Shown here in pieces: positions 43,286-52,456 of a DNA stretch of 64,000 nucleotides. Position numbers and translations under genes: made by a program. The stretch spans positions 2,271,631-2,335,630 of the forward strand of contig NZ_KV440945.1 in the NCBI RefSeq assembly GCF_001636345.1. The letters are read 5' to 3'. This DNA comes from Cytobacillus gottheilii. GTDB taxonomy: Bacteria; Bacillota; Bacilli; Bacillales; Cytobacillaceae. Each line of letters starts with the position of its first letter. Within the stretch, counting starts at the first letter, position 1. The notes beneath the pieces are model-generated. The model did no database searches and was not told where the DNA came from. It saw only the letters and a program-made list of their open reading frames with translations.

Positions 43286-45859
43286 ATGGAGTTTCTCGAT
43301 TATATTCATAAGGACGCAGTTCAACATACAAAAGAAAAAATTTTAGAGGATTTGGATGCTTATCTAGGCAGCAGGAGTGTGCAGCCATCCTTTCAGGAAT
43401 ATATGCAGGATCGTTTAATTTATATTGAACAAATTTGGAAAAATGTCTGGGTGAATAAGGCGCACAATAAAATGTCCAGACATAAGAAACGGCAGTATTT
43501 AGAAGAGAAGGGCATTGAGACCGTTTCAGCTGACAAAAAACTGATCAATCAGCTTTTTAAAAAAGAGATTAGTGATTACCGGCCATTTGATGCTGAAAGA
43601 TGGCTGCTGGAAGGATTCTCTCATCAGGATGATAAATGGAATGAACGTTTTAATCACGCTCGAAAACAATTCAAGTTAAAGCAGGCTGTCCGCAATAAAG
43701 AGATGGAAAAGCAAAAACTTCATGAGGTGATTGAGAACTTAACAGAAGGTCTGATTATTCAAAATGAAAGATCTCTTTACCTGAAGCTAAGATATCATAT
43801 TGCAAAGCAGCTTTTAAATGATGTATCAGCAAAGGTTCGATATAGAAAAATTGAAACAACAGCACTTGAAGAGCAGCTGGAAGAAATCGGTGCATTTTCT
43901 TTCGAACCATTCAGCAAAATGGGAGATTTCTTTGAAGAGCTTACAGGCAATATTCATAAGACCATGTATAGAGGCAGATGGTATTTTGAATATGAAACCT
44001 ACTTTTATATTTATGAACGAGCTATTCGTTCTTTTTTATCAGAAGCCTTGCAGGTAATGCTGTTGGAAAATATGCCGCATTCCATTTTTGAACAATACGA
44101 AAATGTTTATGAGAAAGCACTTACTGGCAGTATTTTAAAGAAAAAGGTTTCTTATTTGTTTGGAGAATTGACGGAGCATTTTATTGAATTAATTCAAGAT
44201 GAGTATGCAGAAAATCTTTTAGGATTAGCGAAGCTTCCATTTGAAGAGTCTGTTCATGATCAGTTGTATGAAGAACACCTCGCTGAGCGCAAAAAGCGGG
44301 AACAGGAGGAACGAGCAGAGCGAAAAAGGAAGAAAGAAGAAGAAGAGAGAATGCTTTCTGATATATTTGGAGCCGAATATAGTCCGTCAGTTGATCGGCC
44401 AGTGAAATTTACGCTCCACATCGGTGACACAAATACAGGGAAAACGTATCATGCTCTTGAAGAGATGAAAAAGAAAGATAGTGGCATCTATTTAGCTCCG
44501 CTTCGCCTTTTAGCATTAGAGGTATTTGAAAAGCTAAATCAAGATGGTACACCATGTTCATTAAAAACGGGTGAAGAAGAAAAAATTGTAGACAATGCTG
44601 CCCATATGGCTTGTACCGTCGAAATGTATTATGAAAAACAATATTATGACATCATTGTGATTGATGAAGCACAAATGATTACCGATAAGGATCGCGGTTT
44701 TTCATGGTACAAAGCGATTACAAAAGCGAATGCAAAAGAAGTTCATATAATCGGCAGTAAAAGTGCAAAACCGATGCTGCTTCAGCTGCTCGAAGATTCC
44801 GATGTCACTGTGAAAGAGTATACCAGGGATACGCCGCTGCAAGTCGAGGATCGAGAGTTTCAGTTTAAATTTGTTAAAAAAGGGGATGCGCTCATTTGCT
44901 TTTCACGAAGAAAAGTACTTGAGACAGCTTCAAGACTGCAGAACGCAGGACATTCAGTCAGTATGATCTATGGCAGTATGCCGCCAGAAACAAGAAAAAA
45001 GCAAGTACAGCAATTTGTCAATGGGCAGACAACTGTTATTGTTTCAACTGATGCCATTGGAATGGGACTTAATTTGCCGATCCGCCGCGTTGTTTTTCTT
45101 GAAAATGAGAAATTTGACGGCACAAGACGCAGGCAGCTTACATCACAGGAAGTGAAGCAAATTGCCGGCAGAGCTGGAAGGAAGGGTCTTTACAATAAAG
45201 GAATGGTCAGCTTTGTCAAAGACGTGAAGGAAATGGGGCAGCTTCTGCTTATGAAAGATGAACCTGTTTTTTCCTTTGCGATCGCTCCTACACAGGGCGT
45301 TTTCGAACGCTTTCAAAAATATTCCCGCGATCTAGGCTTATTTTTTGAGCTATGGGATAAATTTGAAAGTCCGGCAGGTACAGTTAAAGCGGCACTACAT
45401 GAAGAACGGGAGCTATATAGTATTGTTCGCGGTACCGAGATTGAGGCAAAACTGCCTTTAACAGATCTATATGGTTTTTTGCATCTGCCTTTTTCAAAAA
45501 AAGAGACAGACTTAATCAGACTTTGGGAAGAAACGATGTATGCGATTGTCGATGGTTCTGAGATGCCAGAGCCGCGTTTAAAAAATAAAAACTTAGAAGA
45601 ACTAGAGCTGAGTTATAAAGCAATTGGGCTTCATTTGTTATTTTTGTACAGGCTCGATCAAAGAACGGAAGCACTGTACTGGGAACGGGTAAGGGAAGAA
45701 ATCAGCCAGCATGTTCATGACAAGCTAAATTCAGATGTTCGCAACTTAACAAAAAAATGTAAACGATGCGGCAAACAGCTTCCTTGGGAACATGATTTTC
45801 AAATTTGTGATGATTGCCATCAAACTCGCCCATATCGTCAACGATACTATAAAAGGTAA
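43286..45859 (+). CDS. SUV3-like DExD/H-box helicase with N-terminal extension and zinc ribbon
   Basis: An 857-aa protein. Residues 1-330 are a unique, mostly helical region; 331-357 are a Glu/Arg/Lys-rich charged helix. The helicase core resembles eukaryotic and bacterial SUV3: Walker A GDTNTGKTYHAL (380-391), APLRLLALEVFEKLN with TGEEE, DEAQ at 460-463, then STDAIGMGLNLPIRRVVF and QIAGRAGRKG. The C-terminus has a zinc ribbon, CKRCG with CDDC. SUV3 proteins unwind RNA, and mitochondrial SUV3 works with an exoribonuclease. The role here is unknown; RNA decay or surveillance is a reasonable guess. AAGGGG precedes the ATG. Confidence 0.85.
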   Translation: MEFLDYIHKDAVQHTKEKILEDLDAYLGSRSVQPSFQEYMQDRLIYIEQIWKNVWVNKAHNKMSRHKKRQYLEEKGIETVSADKKLINQLFKKEISDYRPFDAERWLLEGFSHQDDKWNERFNHARKQFKLKQAVRNKEMEKQKLHEVIENLTEGLIIQNERSLYLKLRYHIAKQLLNDVSAKVRYRKIETTALEEQLEEIGAFSFEPFSKMGDFFEELTGNIHKTMYRGRWYFEYETYFYIYERAIRSFLSEALQVMLLENMPHSIFEQYENVYEKALTGSILKKKVSYLFGELTEHFIELIQDEYAENLLGLAKLPFEESVHDQLYEEHLAERKKREQEERAERKRKKEEEERMLSDIFGAEYSPSVDRPVKFTLHIGDTNTGKTYHALEEMKKKDSGIYLAPLRLLALEVFEKLNQDGTPCSLKTGEEEKIVDNAAHMACTVEMYYEKQYYDIIVIDEAQMITDKDRGFSWYKAITKANAKEVHIIGSKSAKPMLLQLLEDSDVTVKEYTRDTPLQVEDREFQFKFVKKGDALICFSRRKVLETASRLQNAGHSVSMIYGSMPPETRKKQVQQFVNGQTTVIVSTDAIGMGLNLPIRRVVFLENEKFDGTRRRQLTSQEVKQIAGRAGRKGLYNKGMVSFVKDVKEMGQLLLMKDEPVFSFAIAPTQGVFERFQKYSRDLGLFFELWDKFESPAGTVKAALHEERELYSIVRGTEIEAKLPLTDLYGFLHLPFSKKETDLIRLWEETMYAIVDGSEMPEPRLKNKNLEELELSYKAIGLHLLFLYRLDQRTEALYWERVREEISQHVHDKLNSDVRNLTKKCKRCGKQLPWEHDFQICDDCHQTRPYRQRYYKR

Positions 45860-45876
45860 AAGCATCTGCAAACAAA

Positions 45877-45923
45877 AAAGACGCAATACATTCACACCTG
45901 TTATGTGAATGTATTGCGTCTTT
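45877..45923. terminator. perfect 20-bp bidirectional terminator
   Basis: AAAGACGCAATACATTCACA pairs without a mismatch with the copy at 45904-45923 around a 7-base loop. A-rich and T-rich flanks serve both the helicase gene and the converging dehydrogenase gene. Confidence 0.92.
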
Positions 45924-45930
45924 ATTTATG

Positions 45931-47073
45931 TTATGGTTTCAAAACAACTTTAATACAATCATCTTCATGATTGTTAAACACCTTGTAGCCTTTAGGAGCA
46001 TCATCTAATGTGATCTTATGTGTGATTATTTCAGTAGGATCAAACAATCCATCAGTAATCTGCTTATATAACTCGGGCATAATCGGTATAACTGGAGCCT
46101 GTCCCATTTTTAATGTAACGTTTCTCGAGAAAAAAGCTCCAAGCGGAAAGAGATTGTAATTTCCTCCATATACACCTGTCAATTGAACAACACCTGACTT
46201 TCGGACAGCTTTTGTTGCAATTTGAATAGGACCAAGTGTCCCGCCTTGAAGCTTCATTTTTTGTTCTATATATTCCAGCGGTGATTTTTTACCATCCATG
46301 CCAACACAATCAATGACGACATCTGCTCCGCCTTTTGTGATTTCTTTTAAATGTTCTCCCATATCTGGATAATCGGTAAAATCAAAGGTTTCAACTTTAT
46401 TCGTTGCAGCAGCATGCTGAAGGCGGTAGGGTAAATGGTCAACGGCGATTACCCGTGAAGCCCCTTCAAGCCAAGCAAACTTTTGCGCCATTAAGCCGAT
46501 TGGCCCGCTTCCTAATATAATGACCGAATCACCCTTTTTAACACCAGCATTCTTGACACTCCAATAAGCTGTTGGAATAACATCTGATAAGAATACAAGG
46601 GATTCATCTTCAAGCTCACAGGATTCAGGGATTTTAAATGGAGTAAAGTTGCCAAAAGGAACCTTTAAGTATTCCGCTTGGCCTCCTGGGTGATCACCAA
46701 ATTTTTCTGAATAGCCGAAATAGCCGCCCGAATCATAGTGTGGATTTGAATTATCACATTGGCTGGTTTCATCACTTTTGCAATATTGACATTCTCCGCA
46801 GGAAACATTGAAAGGAACAACAACACGATCTCCTTTTTTGACCTTTGTCACTTCTGGTCCGACTTCTTCCACGATTCCCATCGGCTCATGTCCAATGATA
46901 TACCCTGGAGGCAAAGGAAAGTTTCCTTGATACAGATGCAAATCTGATCCGCAAATCGCTGTTGTTGTAATTTTTACAATAATGTCATCCTTTTTCGTTA
47001 TAGCTGGGTCTTCCACATGATCAACTGATATTGTATTTGGTCCTTGGTATGTGACAGCTTTCACTGATTTCAC
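45931..47073 (-). CDS. zinc-dependent alcohol dehydrogenase (formaldehyde-dehydrogenase-like)
   Basis: Medium-chain dehydrogenase of 380 aa. Catalytic zinc ligands Cys41 (AICGSDLH) and His62 (GHEPMG), structural zinc Cys92, Cys95, Cys98 and Cys106. The Rossmann motif is GSGPIGLM. The insertion after the structural zinc (NPHYDSGGYFGYSEKFG) and the segment PLEYIEQKMKLQGGT match the glutathione-independent formaldehyde dehydrogenase / AdhB subgroup. NAD as cofactor is likely; the real substrate is unknown. It is a single-gene unit converging on the helicase gene. Confidence 0.87.
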   Translation of the reverse strand: MKSVKAVTYQGPNTISVDHVEDPAITKKDDIIVKITTTAICGSDLHLYQGNFPLPPGYIIGHEPMGIVEEVGPEVTKVKKGDRVVVPFNVSCGECQYCKSDETSQCDNSNPHYDSGGYFGYSEKFGDHPGGQAEYLKVPFGNFTPFKIPESCELEDESLVFLSDVIPTAYWSVKNAGVKKGDSVIILGSGPIGLMAQKFAWLEGASRVIAVDHLPYRLQHAAATNKVETFDFTDYPDMGEHLKEITKGGADVVIDCVGMDGKKSPLEYIEQKMKLQGGTLGPIQIATKAVRKSGVVQLTGVYGGNYNLFPLGAFFSRNVTLKMGQAPVIPIMPELYKQITDGLFDPTEIITHKITLDDAPKGYKVFNNHEDDCIKVVLKP

Positions 47074-47246
47074 TCCTTTTTCTCTATATCTCTTGTTTAT
47101 TATTTGTTTAAAGGCCTATTTCAATCCTTGAAGAATCATGGACGGAATGATTTTTGCTATGTGCCATTATGTTGGCATGAATTGGTCTAGCACTGTATAA
47201 ACATGGTAATGAGCTAGTTTTAACTTCAAAAAAAGGAGCGTCTTCT

Positions 47247-47708
47247 ATGCCAAATTACAGTCATACAGTGGAAGTTGACCTACCAATTCAGCAATTATGG
47301 AATTTTGTTCATGTAATGGACAATTGGGCACCGCTTGTTCCAGGATATATTAGTCACAGAAAGGTCAATGACAATCAATCATTATGGAGTTTTTACACAG
47401 ATATTGGTGTAATGAAAAAGAAAATTGAATTACAAGTAGATATTACAGAATGGTCAGAACCGCACAAAGTAGCCTTTCAACTTACTGGTATTAACGAAAA
47501 ATTATCAGGTAGCGGCTATTTCTCTGCGCAAGTATCGGAAGGTAAGAAAGTCGAAATGACCGGATTTTTGGACTTAACAGCAGAAGGAATGATGGCGAAA
47601 ATGGCTAATTCCATTATGAAATCCTCCTTGCCGGAAATCACAAAGGAACTGACTGAAGCGGTTGCTGAAAAGGCAGAACAGCCATTAGCGCCAATTCAAA
47701 GAAATTAA
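47247..47708 (+). CDS. CoxG/SRPBCC family protein
   Basis: A 153-aa START/SRPBCC-fold protein: YSHTVEVDLPIQQLWNFV, MDNWAPLVPGYISHR, SEPHKVAFQLTGINEKLSGSGYF, and MANSIMKSSLPEITKELTEAV. CoxG-type proteins bind lipids or assist oxidase and CO-dehydrogenase assembly, but in bacilli their role is unassigned. AAAAAAGGAGCG lies before the ATG. Divergent from the alcohol dehydrogenase gene. Confidence 0.82.
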   Translation: MPNYSHTVEVDLPIQQLWNFVHVMDNWAPLVPGYISHRKVNDNQSLWSFYTDIGVMKKKIELQVDITEWSEPHKVAFQLTGINEKLSGSGYFSAQVSEGKKVEMTGFLDLTAEGMMAKMANSIMKSSLPEITKELTEAVAEKAEQPLAPIQRN

Positions 47709-47734
47709 GTAAGAGGGCAAGGATTTATTTAAAA

Positions 47735-47761
47735 AATAATAAAACAGGCTTTAGCAGCCTG
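47735..47761 (-). terminator. terminator after ykuK
   Basis: CAGGCT/AGCCTG stem with a T-rich tract on the minus strand, 14 bases past the ykuK stop. Confidence 0.7.
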
Positions 47762-47774
47762 CTCCATGTACGAT

Positions 47775-48311
47775 TTATTTTGTATACTTATTTGCGTAGC
47801 TCGATGCAACAAATGCATCGGGCTTTATGACGGGTTCAAAGCCTGCTGATTGAATTCTTGCAACCATTTCCTGTACATATTCTCTCGTTTTGTTCCGCTT
47901 GCCGGCTCCAATATCAAGATGCCCTTCCATTACAAAAGATGCGCCGCTATATATAAAAGGGAGCACAATGTCTGCCAATTGTATTTTTTTATCATTGGTA
48001 AATAAAGACACAACTTCTTCTGTCAGGGCAGTTTCATACGAAATTCGTTCATGAAGTGAATGCATTTTTCGTTTTAAACTCATTTTTTTAATGCATGCCC
48101 ATGCCCCTTTTCCTTCTCTTTGAATGACAATTCCCGTAATAAACAAGGTTTTATCAGGATGGACTTGTGAATCAGTTCCAACCATCAGCCGAAAACTGGA
48201 GCGCGGATCAAGTCTCATAAAAGAGATAATTTTACTAAAAACATCATCAAATGACATCGCAGTCTCTTGCAGATTTTGAAAAACAAAGCTGTTTTCCTGT
48301 TCGGTTTCCAT
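47775..48311 (-). CDS. ykuK: YkuK family (DUF458) RNase H-like protein
   Basis: A 178-aa protein of the YkuK/DUF458 family, predicted to have an RNase-H-like fold. Key stretches: SSFRLMVGTDSQVHPDKTLFITGIVI, with the conserved GTDSQ, and MEGHLDIGAGKRNKTREYVQEMVARIQSAGFEPVIKPDAFVASSYANKYTK, with DIG and the final SYANKYTK. The biochemical role is unknown. I chose ATG 48311 (METEQ) behind GGTGATTGG; the frame is open to 48389. Confidence 0.88.
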   Translation of the reverse strand: METEQENSFVFQNLQETAMSFDDVFSKIISFMRLDPRSSFRLMVGTDSQVHPDKTLFITGIVIQREGKGAWACIKKMSLKRKMHSLHERISYETALTEEVVSLFTNDKKIQLADIVLPFIYSGASFVMEGHLDIGAGKRNKTREYVQEMVARIQSAGFEPVIKPDAFVASSYANKYTK

Positions 48312-48523
48312 CCAATCACCACTCATTTTTTGTTTTGGCCGTCCAGTACATTCATGTCTTTGCTTGTTACAGTATATTGCTGTATACAAGAAAGTTTGTC
48401 ACTTTTTTCTGTAGGGGGCATATTCTGCTTTTTGTTCCCTGGTCATTTCCTGCATGTTGAGCATCAATTCAGCGTTTCTGTTAAACAATATGCTATGATG
48501 ATGGCAAGAGAGGATGATTATTA

Positions 48524-49255
48524 ATGAAAATTCAAGTATGGTCAGATTTTGTATGCCCATTCTGTTATATAGGAAAAAGAAGATTAGAAAAGGCCATTGC
48601 TGCATTTGAACATAGTGAGCAGGTCGAAGTGGAATTTAAAAGCTTTGAATTAGATCCGAATGCGAAAACAAATAATGGTGAGAACATACATGAAATGCTG
48701 GCTGCTAAATATGGCATGTCAGTACAGCAGGCAAAGCAGACAAATGAAGGATTGAAACAGCAGGCAGCTGCAGAAGGTTTAACATTCGTTTTTGATGAAA
48801 TGAAACCGACAAACACATTCGATGCTCACCGTCTGGCAAAATTTGCTGGTGAAAAAGGCAAAGAAGCTGTTGTAACGGAAAAGCTGCTTGCGGCGTATTT
48901 TACAGAGTCCAAAAACTTAAGTGATCATGAAACACTTATTGCAGTGGCAGAAGAAGCAGGACTTTCTGGAGATGAAGTAAAAGAAGTGCTGGCAGATGAA
49001 GCTAAATTTGCCAATGATGTAAGAATAGATGAAGCACTGGCACAGCAATATCAGATCACTGGTGTTCCTTTCTTTATTATCAATAATAAATACGCTATTT
49101 CTGGTGCGCAGCCACAGGAGACCTTTGAAGGTGCTCTCAAAAAAGTATGGGAAGAAGAAAATGAAACGCCAGTTCTCAAAACGTTTGACTTTGAAACGAA
49201 GTCAGAAAGCTGCTCTGGCGATGAATGTGAGCTTCCTGAAAAAGACGAAAACTAA
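48524..49255 (+). CDS. DsbA family oxidoreductase (FrnE-like)
   Basis: A 243-aa cytoplasmic thioredoxin-fold protein with an inserted helical domain. The active site is CPFC (Cys11-Cys14) in SDFVCPFCYIGKRR, and the cis-Pro loop is TGVPFF. A second Cys pair lies in the C-terminal tail SCSGDECELPE, as in FrnE-type stress oxidoreductases. Names such as 2-hydroxychromene-2-carboxylate isomerase are also applied to this family. It likely handles disulfide or thiol exchange. It diverges from ykuK and ends at a clear terminator. Confidence 0.9.
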   Translation: MKIQVWSDFVCPFCYIGKRRLEKAIAAFEHSEQVEVEFKSFELDPNAKTNNGENIHEMLAAKYGMSVQQAKQTNEGLKQQAAAEGLTFVFDEMKPTNTFDAHRLAKFAGEKGKEAVVTEKLLAAYFTESKNLSDHETLIAVAEEAGLSGDEVKEVLADEAKFANDVRIDEALAQQYQITGVPFFIINNKYAISGAQPQETFEGALKKVWEEENETPVLKTFDFETKSESCSGDECELPEKDEN

Positions 49256-49265
49256 GCAATGGTTG

Positions 49266-49295
49266 AAGACTGCATAATATAGGCAGTCTTTTTTT
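49266..49295 (+). terminator. terminator after the DsbA-like gene
   Basis: AAGACTGC pairs with GCAGTCTT around nine bases, followed by T residues. Confidence 0.9.
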
Positions 49296-49400
49296 AATAT
49301 ATAAAAAAGCAACTCTCTATCATTCATTTGTGCACTTGCATTTTTTTGTATTTACAAGCATGATATGTAACGAATACATAGAAGAAAGTAGGAAGTTTGT

Positions 49401-50576
49401 TTGCCGAATTTTAATCAATTAGGATTATCTCCTTCCCTTGCAGCAGCTGTTGAACAGGCTGGATTTATTCATCCGACAGATATTCAAAACAAAGCGATTC
49501 CACAGATCATTGCAGGAAACGATCTTGTTGCATTAGCACAGACAGGAACAGGGAAAACATTTGCGTTCATTTTGCCTATTTTAGAGCATGTGGATCCGGC
49601 CTTAAATATCATTCAAGCCTTAATCGTTACACCCACTCGAGAGCTCGCTCTTCAAGTAACTGATGAACTGGAAAAATTGGTTCATGTTAAGGAAGGTCTC
49701 AATGTGCTGGCGGTCTATGGCGGTCAGGATGTTGAAAAGCAGCTGTCATCTCTCAGCAGCTCAGTCCATATTGCTGTTGGAACGCCAGGCAGGATCATAG
49801 ACCATATGAATAGAGGCAGCATTGATTTATCACATGTATCAATGCTGGTCCTTGACGAAGCAGATCAAATGCTCCATATTGGTTTTCTTAATGAAGTTGA
49901 AAAAATCATCTCTGCGTGCACAGCTAAACGACAGACGCTGCTTTTTTCTGCTACAATGCCTGAGGATATTAAAAAGCTATCAGCATCATATATGAATGAT
50001 CCGCGGCTGATCGAAACGAAAAAATTATATAAAAAAGCTGAACATATCAAACAGCTTGCCTACTATACAACTGATCGTGCCAAGCAGCAAACGCTGATTG
50101 ATATTTTGCGTACACATCGTCCATTCTTAGCGATTATCTTTTGCAGAACCAAAAGGAGAGTGACGAAATTATATCAATCTTTAATGGAAAAAGGATTTTC
50201 ATGTGCTGAGCTGCACGGCGGCCTTTCCCAGGCAAAGCGGGAAGAAACGATGAGAGCGTTCCGAGAGAATGAGTTTCAACTTTTAATAGCAACAGATGTC
50301 GCAGCCCGCGGACTCGATGTCGAAGGTGTTACACATGTTTTTAATTATGACATTCCACTTGATACAGACAGCTATATTCACCGCATTGGCAGGACTGGAA
50401 GAGCTGGCATGAGAGGGTTGGCGATCACATTATATACTAGAGCGGAAACGTCCAAACTTGAACAGATTGAAAATGATTTATCTGCTAATCTCTCCAAAAG
50501 GACAATGGAACCACAACAGCCGCAACAAAACAGAGAACATCATTCGAAAAAAAGATATGGAAAACATAGAAAATAA
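49401..50576 (+). CDS. DEAD-box RNA helicase
   Basis: A 391-aa RNA helicase with every DEAD-box motif: Q motif (HPTDIQNKAIPQIIAG), AQTGTGKT, PTRELALQ, GTPGRII, VLDEADQM, SATMP, then RGLDVEGV and HRIGRTGRAG. The C-terminal tail is short and ends in a basic stretch (SKKRYGKHRK). It is shorter than CshA or DbpA and matches the compact CshE/YfmL-sized class; I do not assign a symbol. It starts at TTG 49401 with AGGAAG five bases upstream. The next gene begins 18 bases later, probably in the same transcript. Confidence 0.92.
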   Translation: MPNFNQLGLSPSLAAAVEQAGFIHPTDIQNKAIPQIIAGNDLVALAQTGTGKTFAFILPILEHVDPALNIIQALIVTPTRELALQVTDELEKLVHVKEGLNVLAVYGGQDVEKQLSSLSSSVHIAVGTPGRIIDHMNRGSIDLSHVSMLVLDEADQMLHIGFLNEVEKIISACTAKRQTLLFSATMPEDIKKLSASYMNDPRLIETKKLYKKAEHIKQLAYYTTDRAKQQTLIDILRTHRPFLAIIFCRTKRRVTKLYQSLMEKGFSCAELHGGLSQAKREETMRAFRENEFQLLIATDVAARGLDVEGVTHVFNYDIPLDTDSYIHRIGRTGRAGMRGLAITLYTRAETSKLEQIENDLSANLSKRTMEPQQPQQNREHHSKKRYGKHRK

Positions 50577-50594
50577 TAATAGAAGAGGTGCAAA

Positions 50595-51173
50595 ATGCTT
50601 ACTGCAGAAATAAAGAAACTTTTAGAACAACAGCCAATTAAGCTATTTAATGAGGAAAAAGAGTATGCAATCGCAAACAGCCTGATTTCCGCAGAAGAAA
50701 TCAATGAAGTTCTGCCATCACAGCAAAGATGGACTGATCTGTACATTGAACGAGGAAACAAAGAAACAGAAGAGTTTTTAGGTGAAGAAACAGCTTCTTT
50801 TTTACAAGATAAGATCTCTTATTTACGATCAAATCAGCAGGAATTTTTATATATGGAATCAAAGTGGTTTGAAAACATAGGAATTGAAGGAATAATACTT
50901 GAAGAAAACGATGTCTTTCATACATATGACATTATATTTGGTCTGAAAAAGCAAAAAAAGTATGGAGATCACCTTCGAAAAATACTATCTGAAAAATTCC
51001 CTCCAGAAGCAAAGTATTCAATTCTTTTTAATGGAAATGATGGATTATGGGATATCAATTTGCCGATCAGCTATCTCAATGGATTTTCAGAAGATATGAC
51101 GATTGAGGAAGTACTTTCACATAGCTATCAGTTTCTATTTAAAATGGTTGTTGATTTAGAAAATAACAGGTGA
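50595..51173 (+). CDS. hypothetical protein, 192 aa
   Basis: Not recognised. A soluble alpha/beta protein with many acidic residues. The phrases GIIGFG-like EGIILEEND, SILFNGNDGLWDINLPISYLNGF and FLFKMVVDLENNR suggest a compact fold resembling branch-of-SMI1 or DUF-type proteins, but I cannot assign one. AGAGGTG lies six bases before the ATG. It follows the DEAD-box helicase gene closely and may be co-expressed with it. Confidence 0.65.
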   Translation: MLTAEIKKLLEQQPIKLFNEEKEYAIANSLISAEEINEVLPSQQRWTDLYIERGNKETEEFLGEETASFLQDKISYLRSNQQEFLYMESKWFENIGIEGIILEENDVFHTYDIIFGLKKQKKYGDHLRKILSEKFPPEAKYSILFNGNDGLWDINLPISYLNGFSEDMTIEEVLSHSYQFLFKMVVDLENNR

Positions 51174-51174
51174 C

Positions 51175-51249
51175 CATGACATTTATCATGTAACGTGTAT
51201 GACAGCTATGTCTTTTCGGATTGATATCGTTTTCTTATGATAGATATAT
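51175..51249 (+). promoter_or_regulatory. des promoter region with candidate DesR repeats
   Basis: ATGACATTTATCATGT and ATGACAGCTATGTC form an imperfect direct repeat at about 51176-51212. A TATGAT -10 box follows at 51236-51241. In B. subtilis, phosphorylated DesR binds such a pair just upstream of a weak -35 region of des. The layout here is the same, though I cannot confirm the exact box. Confidence 0.45.
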
Positions 51250-51273
51250 AAACACATGAAAGGAAATGAATTC

Positions 51274-52302
51274 ATGACAAAACAGCTGCTCACTAGCTTA
51301 AAAAAAGAAATGGCGCCATTTGAAAAGGCCAATAGAAACGCAAGCATTAGACAATTAATTAACACTTTAGTTCCTTTTTTTGCATTATGGTATGCAGCCT
51401 ATTTAAGTTTAGAGGTATCATACCTTCTAACTTTGGCTCTATCTGTCATTGCATCAGGATTTTTAGTCCGGATTTTCATTATCTTTCATGATTGCTGTCA
51501 CAATTCGTTTTTTAAAAGCAGAAAAGCCAATAAAATTATCGGTACCATTGCCGGTATTATAACGCTATTCCCGTTTACCCAATGGCAGCGTGATCACTCT
51601 ATCCACCATGCGACAAGCAGCAACCTTGATAAGCGCGGAACCGGAGACATATGGGTTTTAACGGTTCAAGAATATATAGACGCACCGTTCTGGACAAAGG
51701 TAGGGTACAGGCTTTATCGTAATCCATTCATTATGTTTGGATTAGGACCTATTTATCAATTTTTAATTATCAATCGCTTTAACCGTAAGGATGCAAAATG
51801 GAAAGAGCGACTTAACACATATATAACGAATATTTCAATAGCAGCTCTATATAGCGGATTGTGCTGGTTAATCGGCTGGGAAGCTTTTCTGCTGGTTCAG
51901 CTGCCAATCTTTCTTCTCTCAGGATCTGCAGGGATCTGGCTGTTCTACATTCAGCATACATTTGAACAATCATACTTTGAAGTAGATTCAGAGTGGGAGT
52001 ATGTTAAGGCGGCGGTTGAAGGAAGTTCTTATTACAAACTTCCCAAAATACTGCAATGGCTGACTGGAAACATTGGTTTCCACCATGTGCATCATTTGAG
52101 TCCAAGAGTGCCCAATTACCTTTTAGAAGAGGCGCATAATGAATCTGAGGCACTGCAGCATGCTCCAACCATTACGATGGCCAAAAGTCTGGAATCTCTA
52201 CGCTTTAAACTATGGGACGAAGAAAATAAAAACTTTGTTGGCTATAAAGCAGTGAAAAAATATATTCAAAAGAGCAATACAGTTGTAACAGATAAGGCAT
52301 AA
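51274..52302 (+). CDS. des: membrane fatty-acid desaturase
   Basis: Adds a double bond to acyl chains of membrane lipids, restoring fluidity after cooling. It is 342 aa with hydrophobic segments and three His boxes: HDCCH (72-76), HSIHH (108-112) and HHVHH (270-274), which hold the di-iron centre. ATG 51274 has AAAGGA nine bases upstream; ATG 51256 leaves almost no leader after the promoter. It is followed by desK and desR, the thermosensor pair that controls it, with an intervening hairpin that could limit readthrough. Confidence 0.94.
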   Translation: MTKQLLTSLKKEMAPFEKANRNASIRQLINTLVPFFALWYAAYLSLEVSYLLTLALSVIASGFLVRIFIIFHDCCHNSFFKSRKANKIIGTIAGIITLFPFTQWQRDHSIHHATSSNLDKRGTGDIWVLTVQEYIDAPFWTKVGYRLYRNPFIMFGLGPIYQFLIINRFNRKDAKWKERLNTYITNISIAALYSGLCWLIGWEAFLLVQLPIFLLSGSAGIWLFYIQHTFEQSYFEVDSEWEYVKAAVEGSSYYKLPKILQWLTGNIGFHHVHHLSPRVPNYLLEEAHNESEALQHAPTITMAKSLESLRFKLWDEENKNFVGYKAVKKYIQKSNTVVTDKA

Positions 52303-52309
52303 AAGTAAA

Positions 52310-52343
52310 AACTCCTTTGTTTTTTGCAAAGGAGTTCTATTTT
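52310..52343 (+). terminator. terminator between des and desK
   Basis: AACTCCTTTG pairs perfectly with CAAAGGAGTT, followed by CTATTTTAT. It would separate strong des transcription from low desKR expression, with partial readthrough. Confidence 0.85.
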
Positions 52344-52456
52344 ATCCATTGAAGCAGTGCAGCAGCTGCATCATGTTTAATTGTTAAAGCTTCTCCATTT
52401 TTCAATTCTCTTGCAGAAATCAAAGACAGACATTATCAGTAAATTTGAGGGATATT

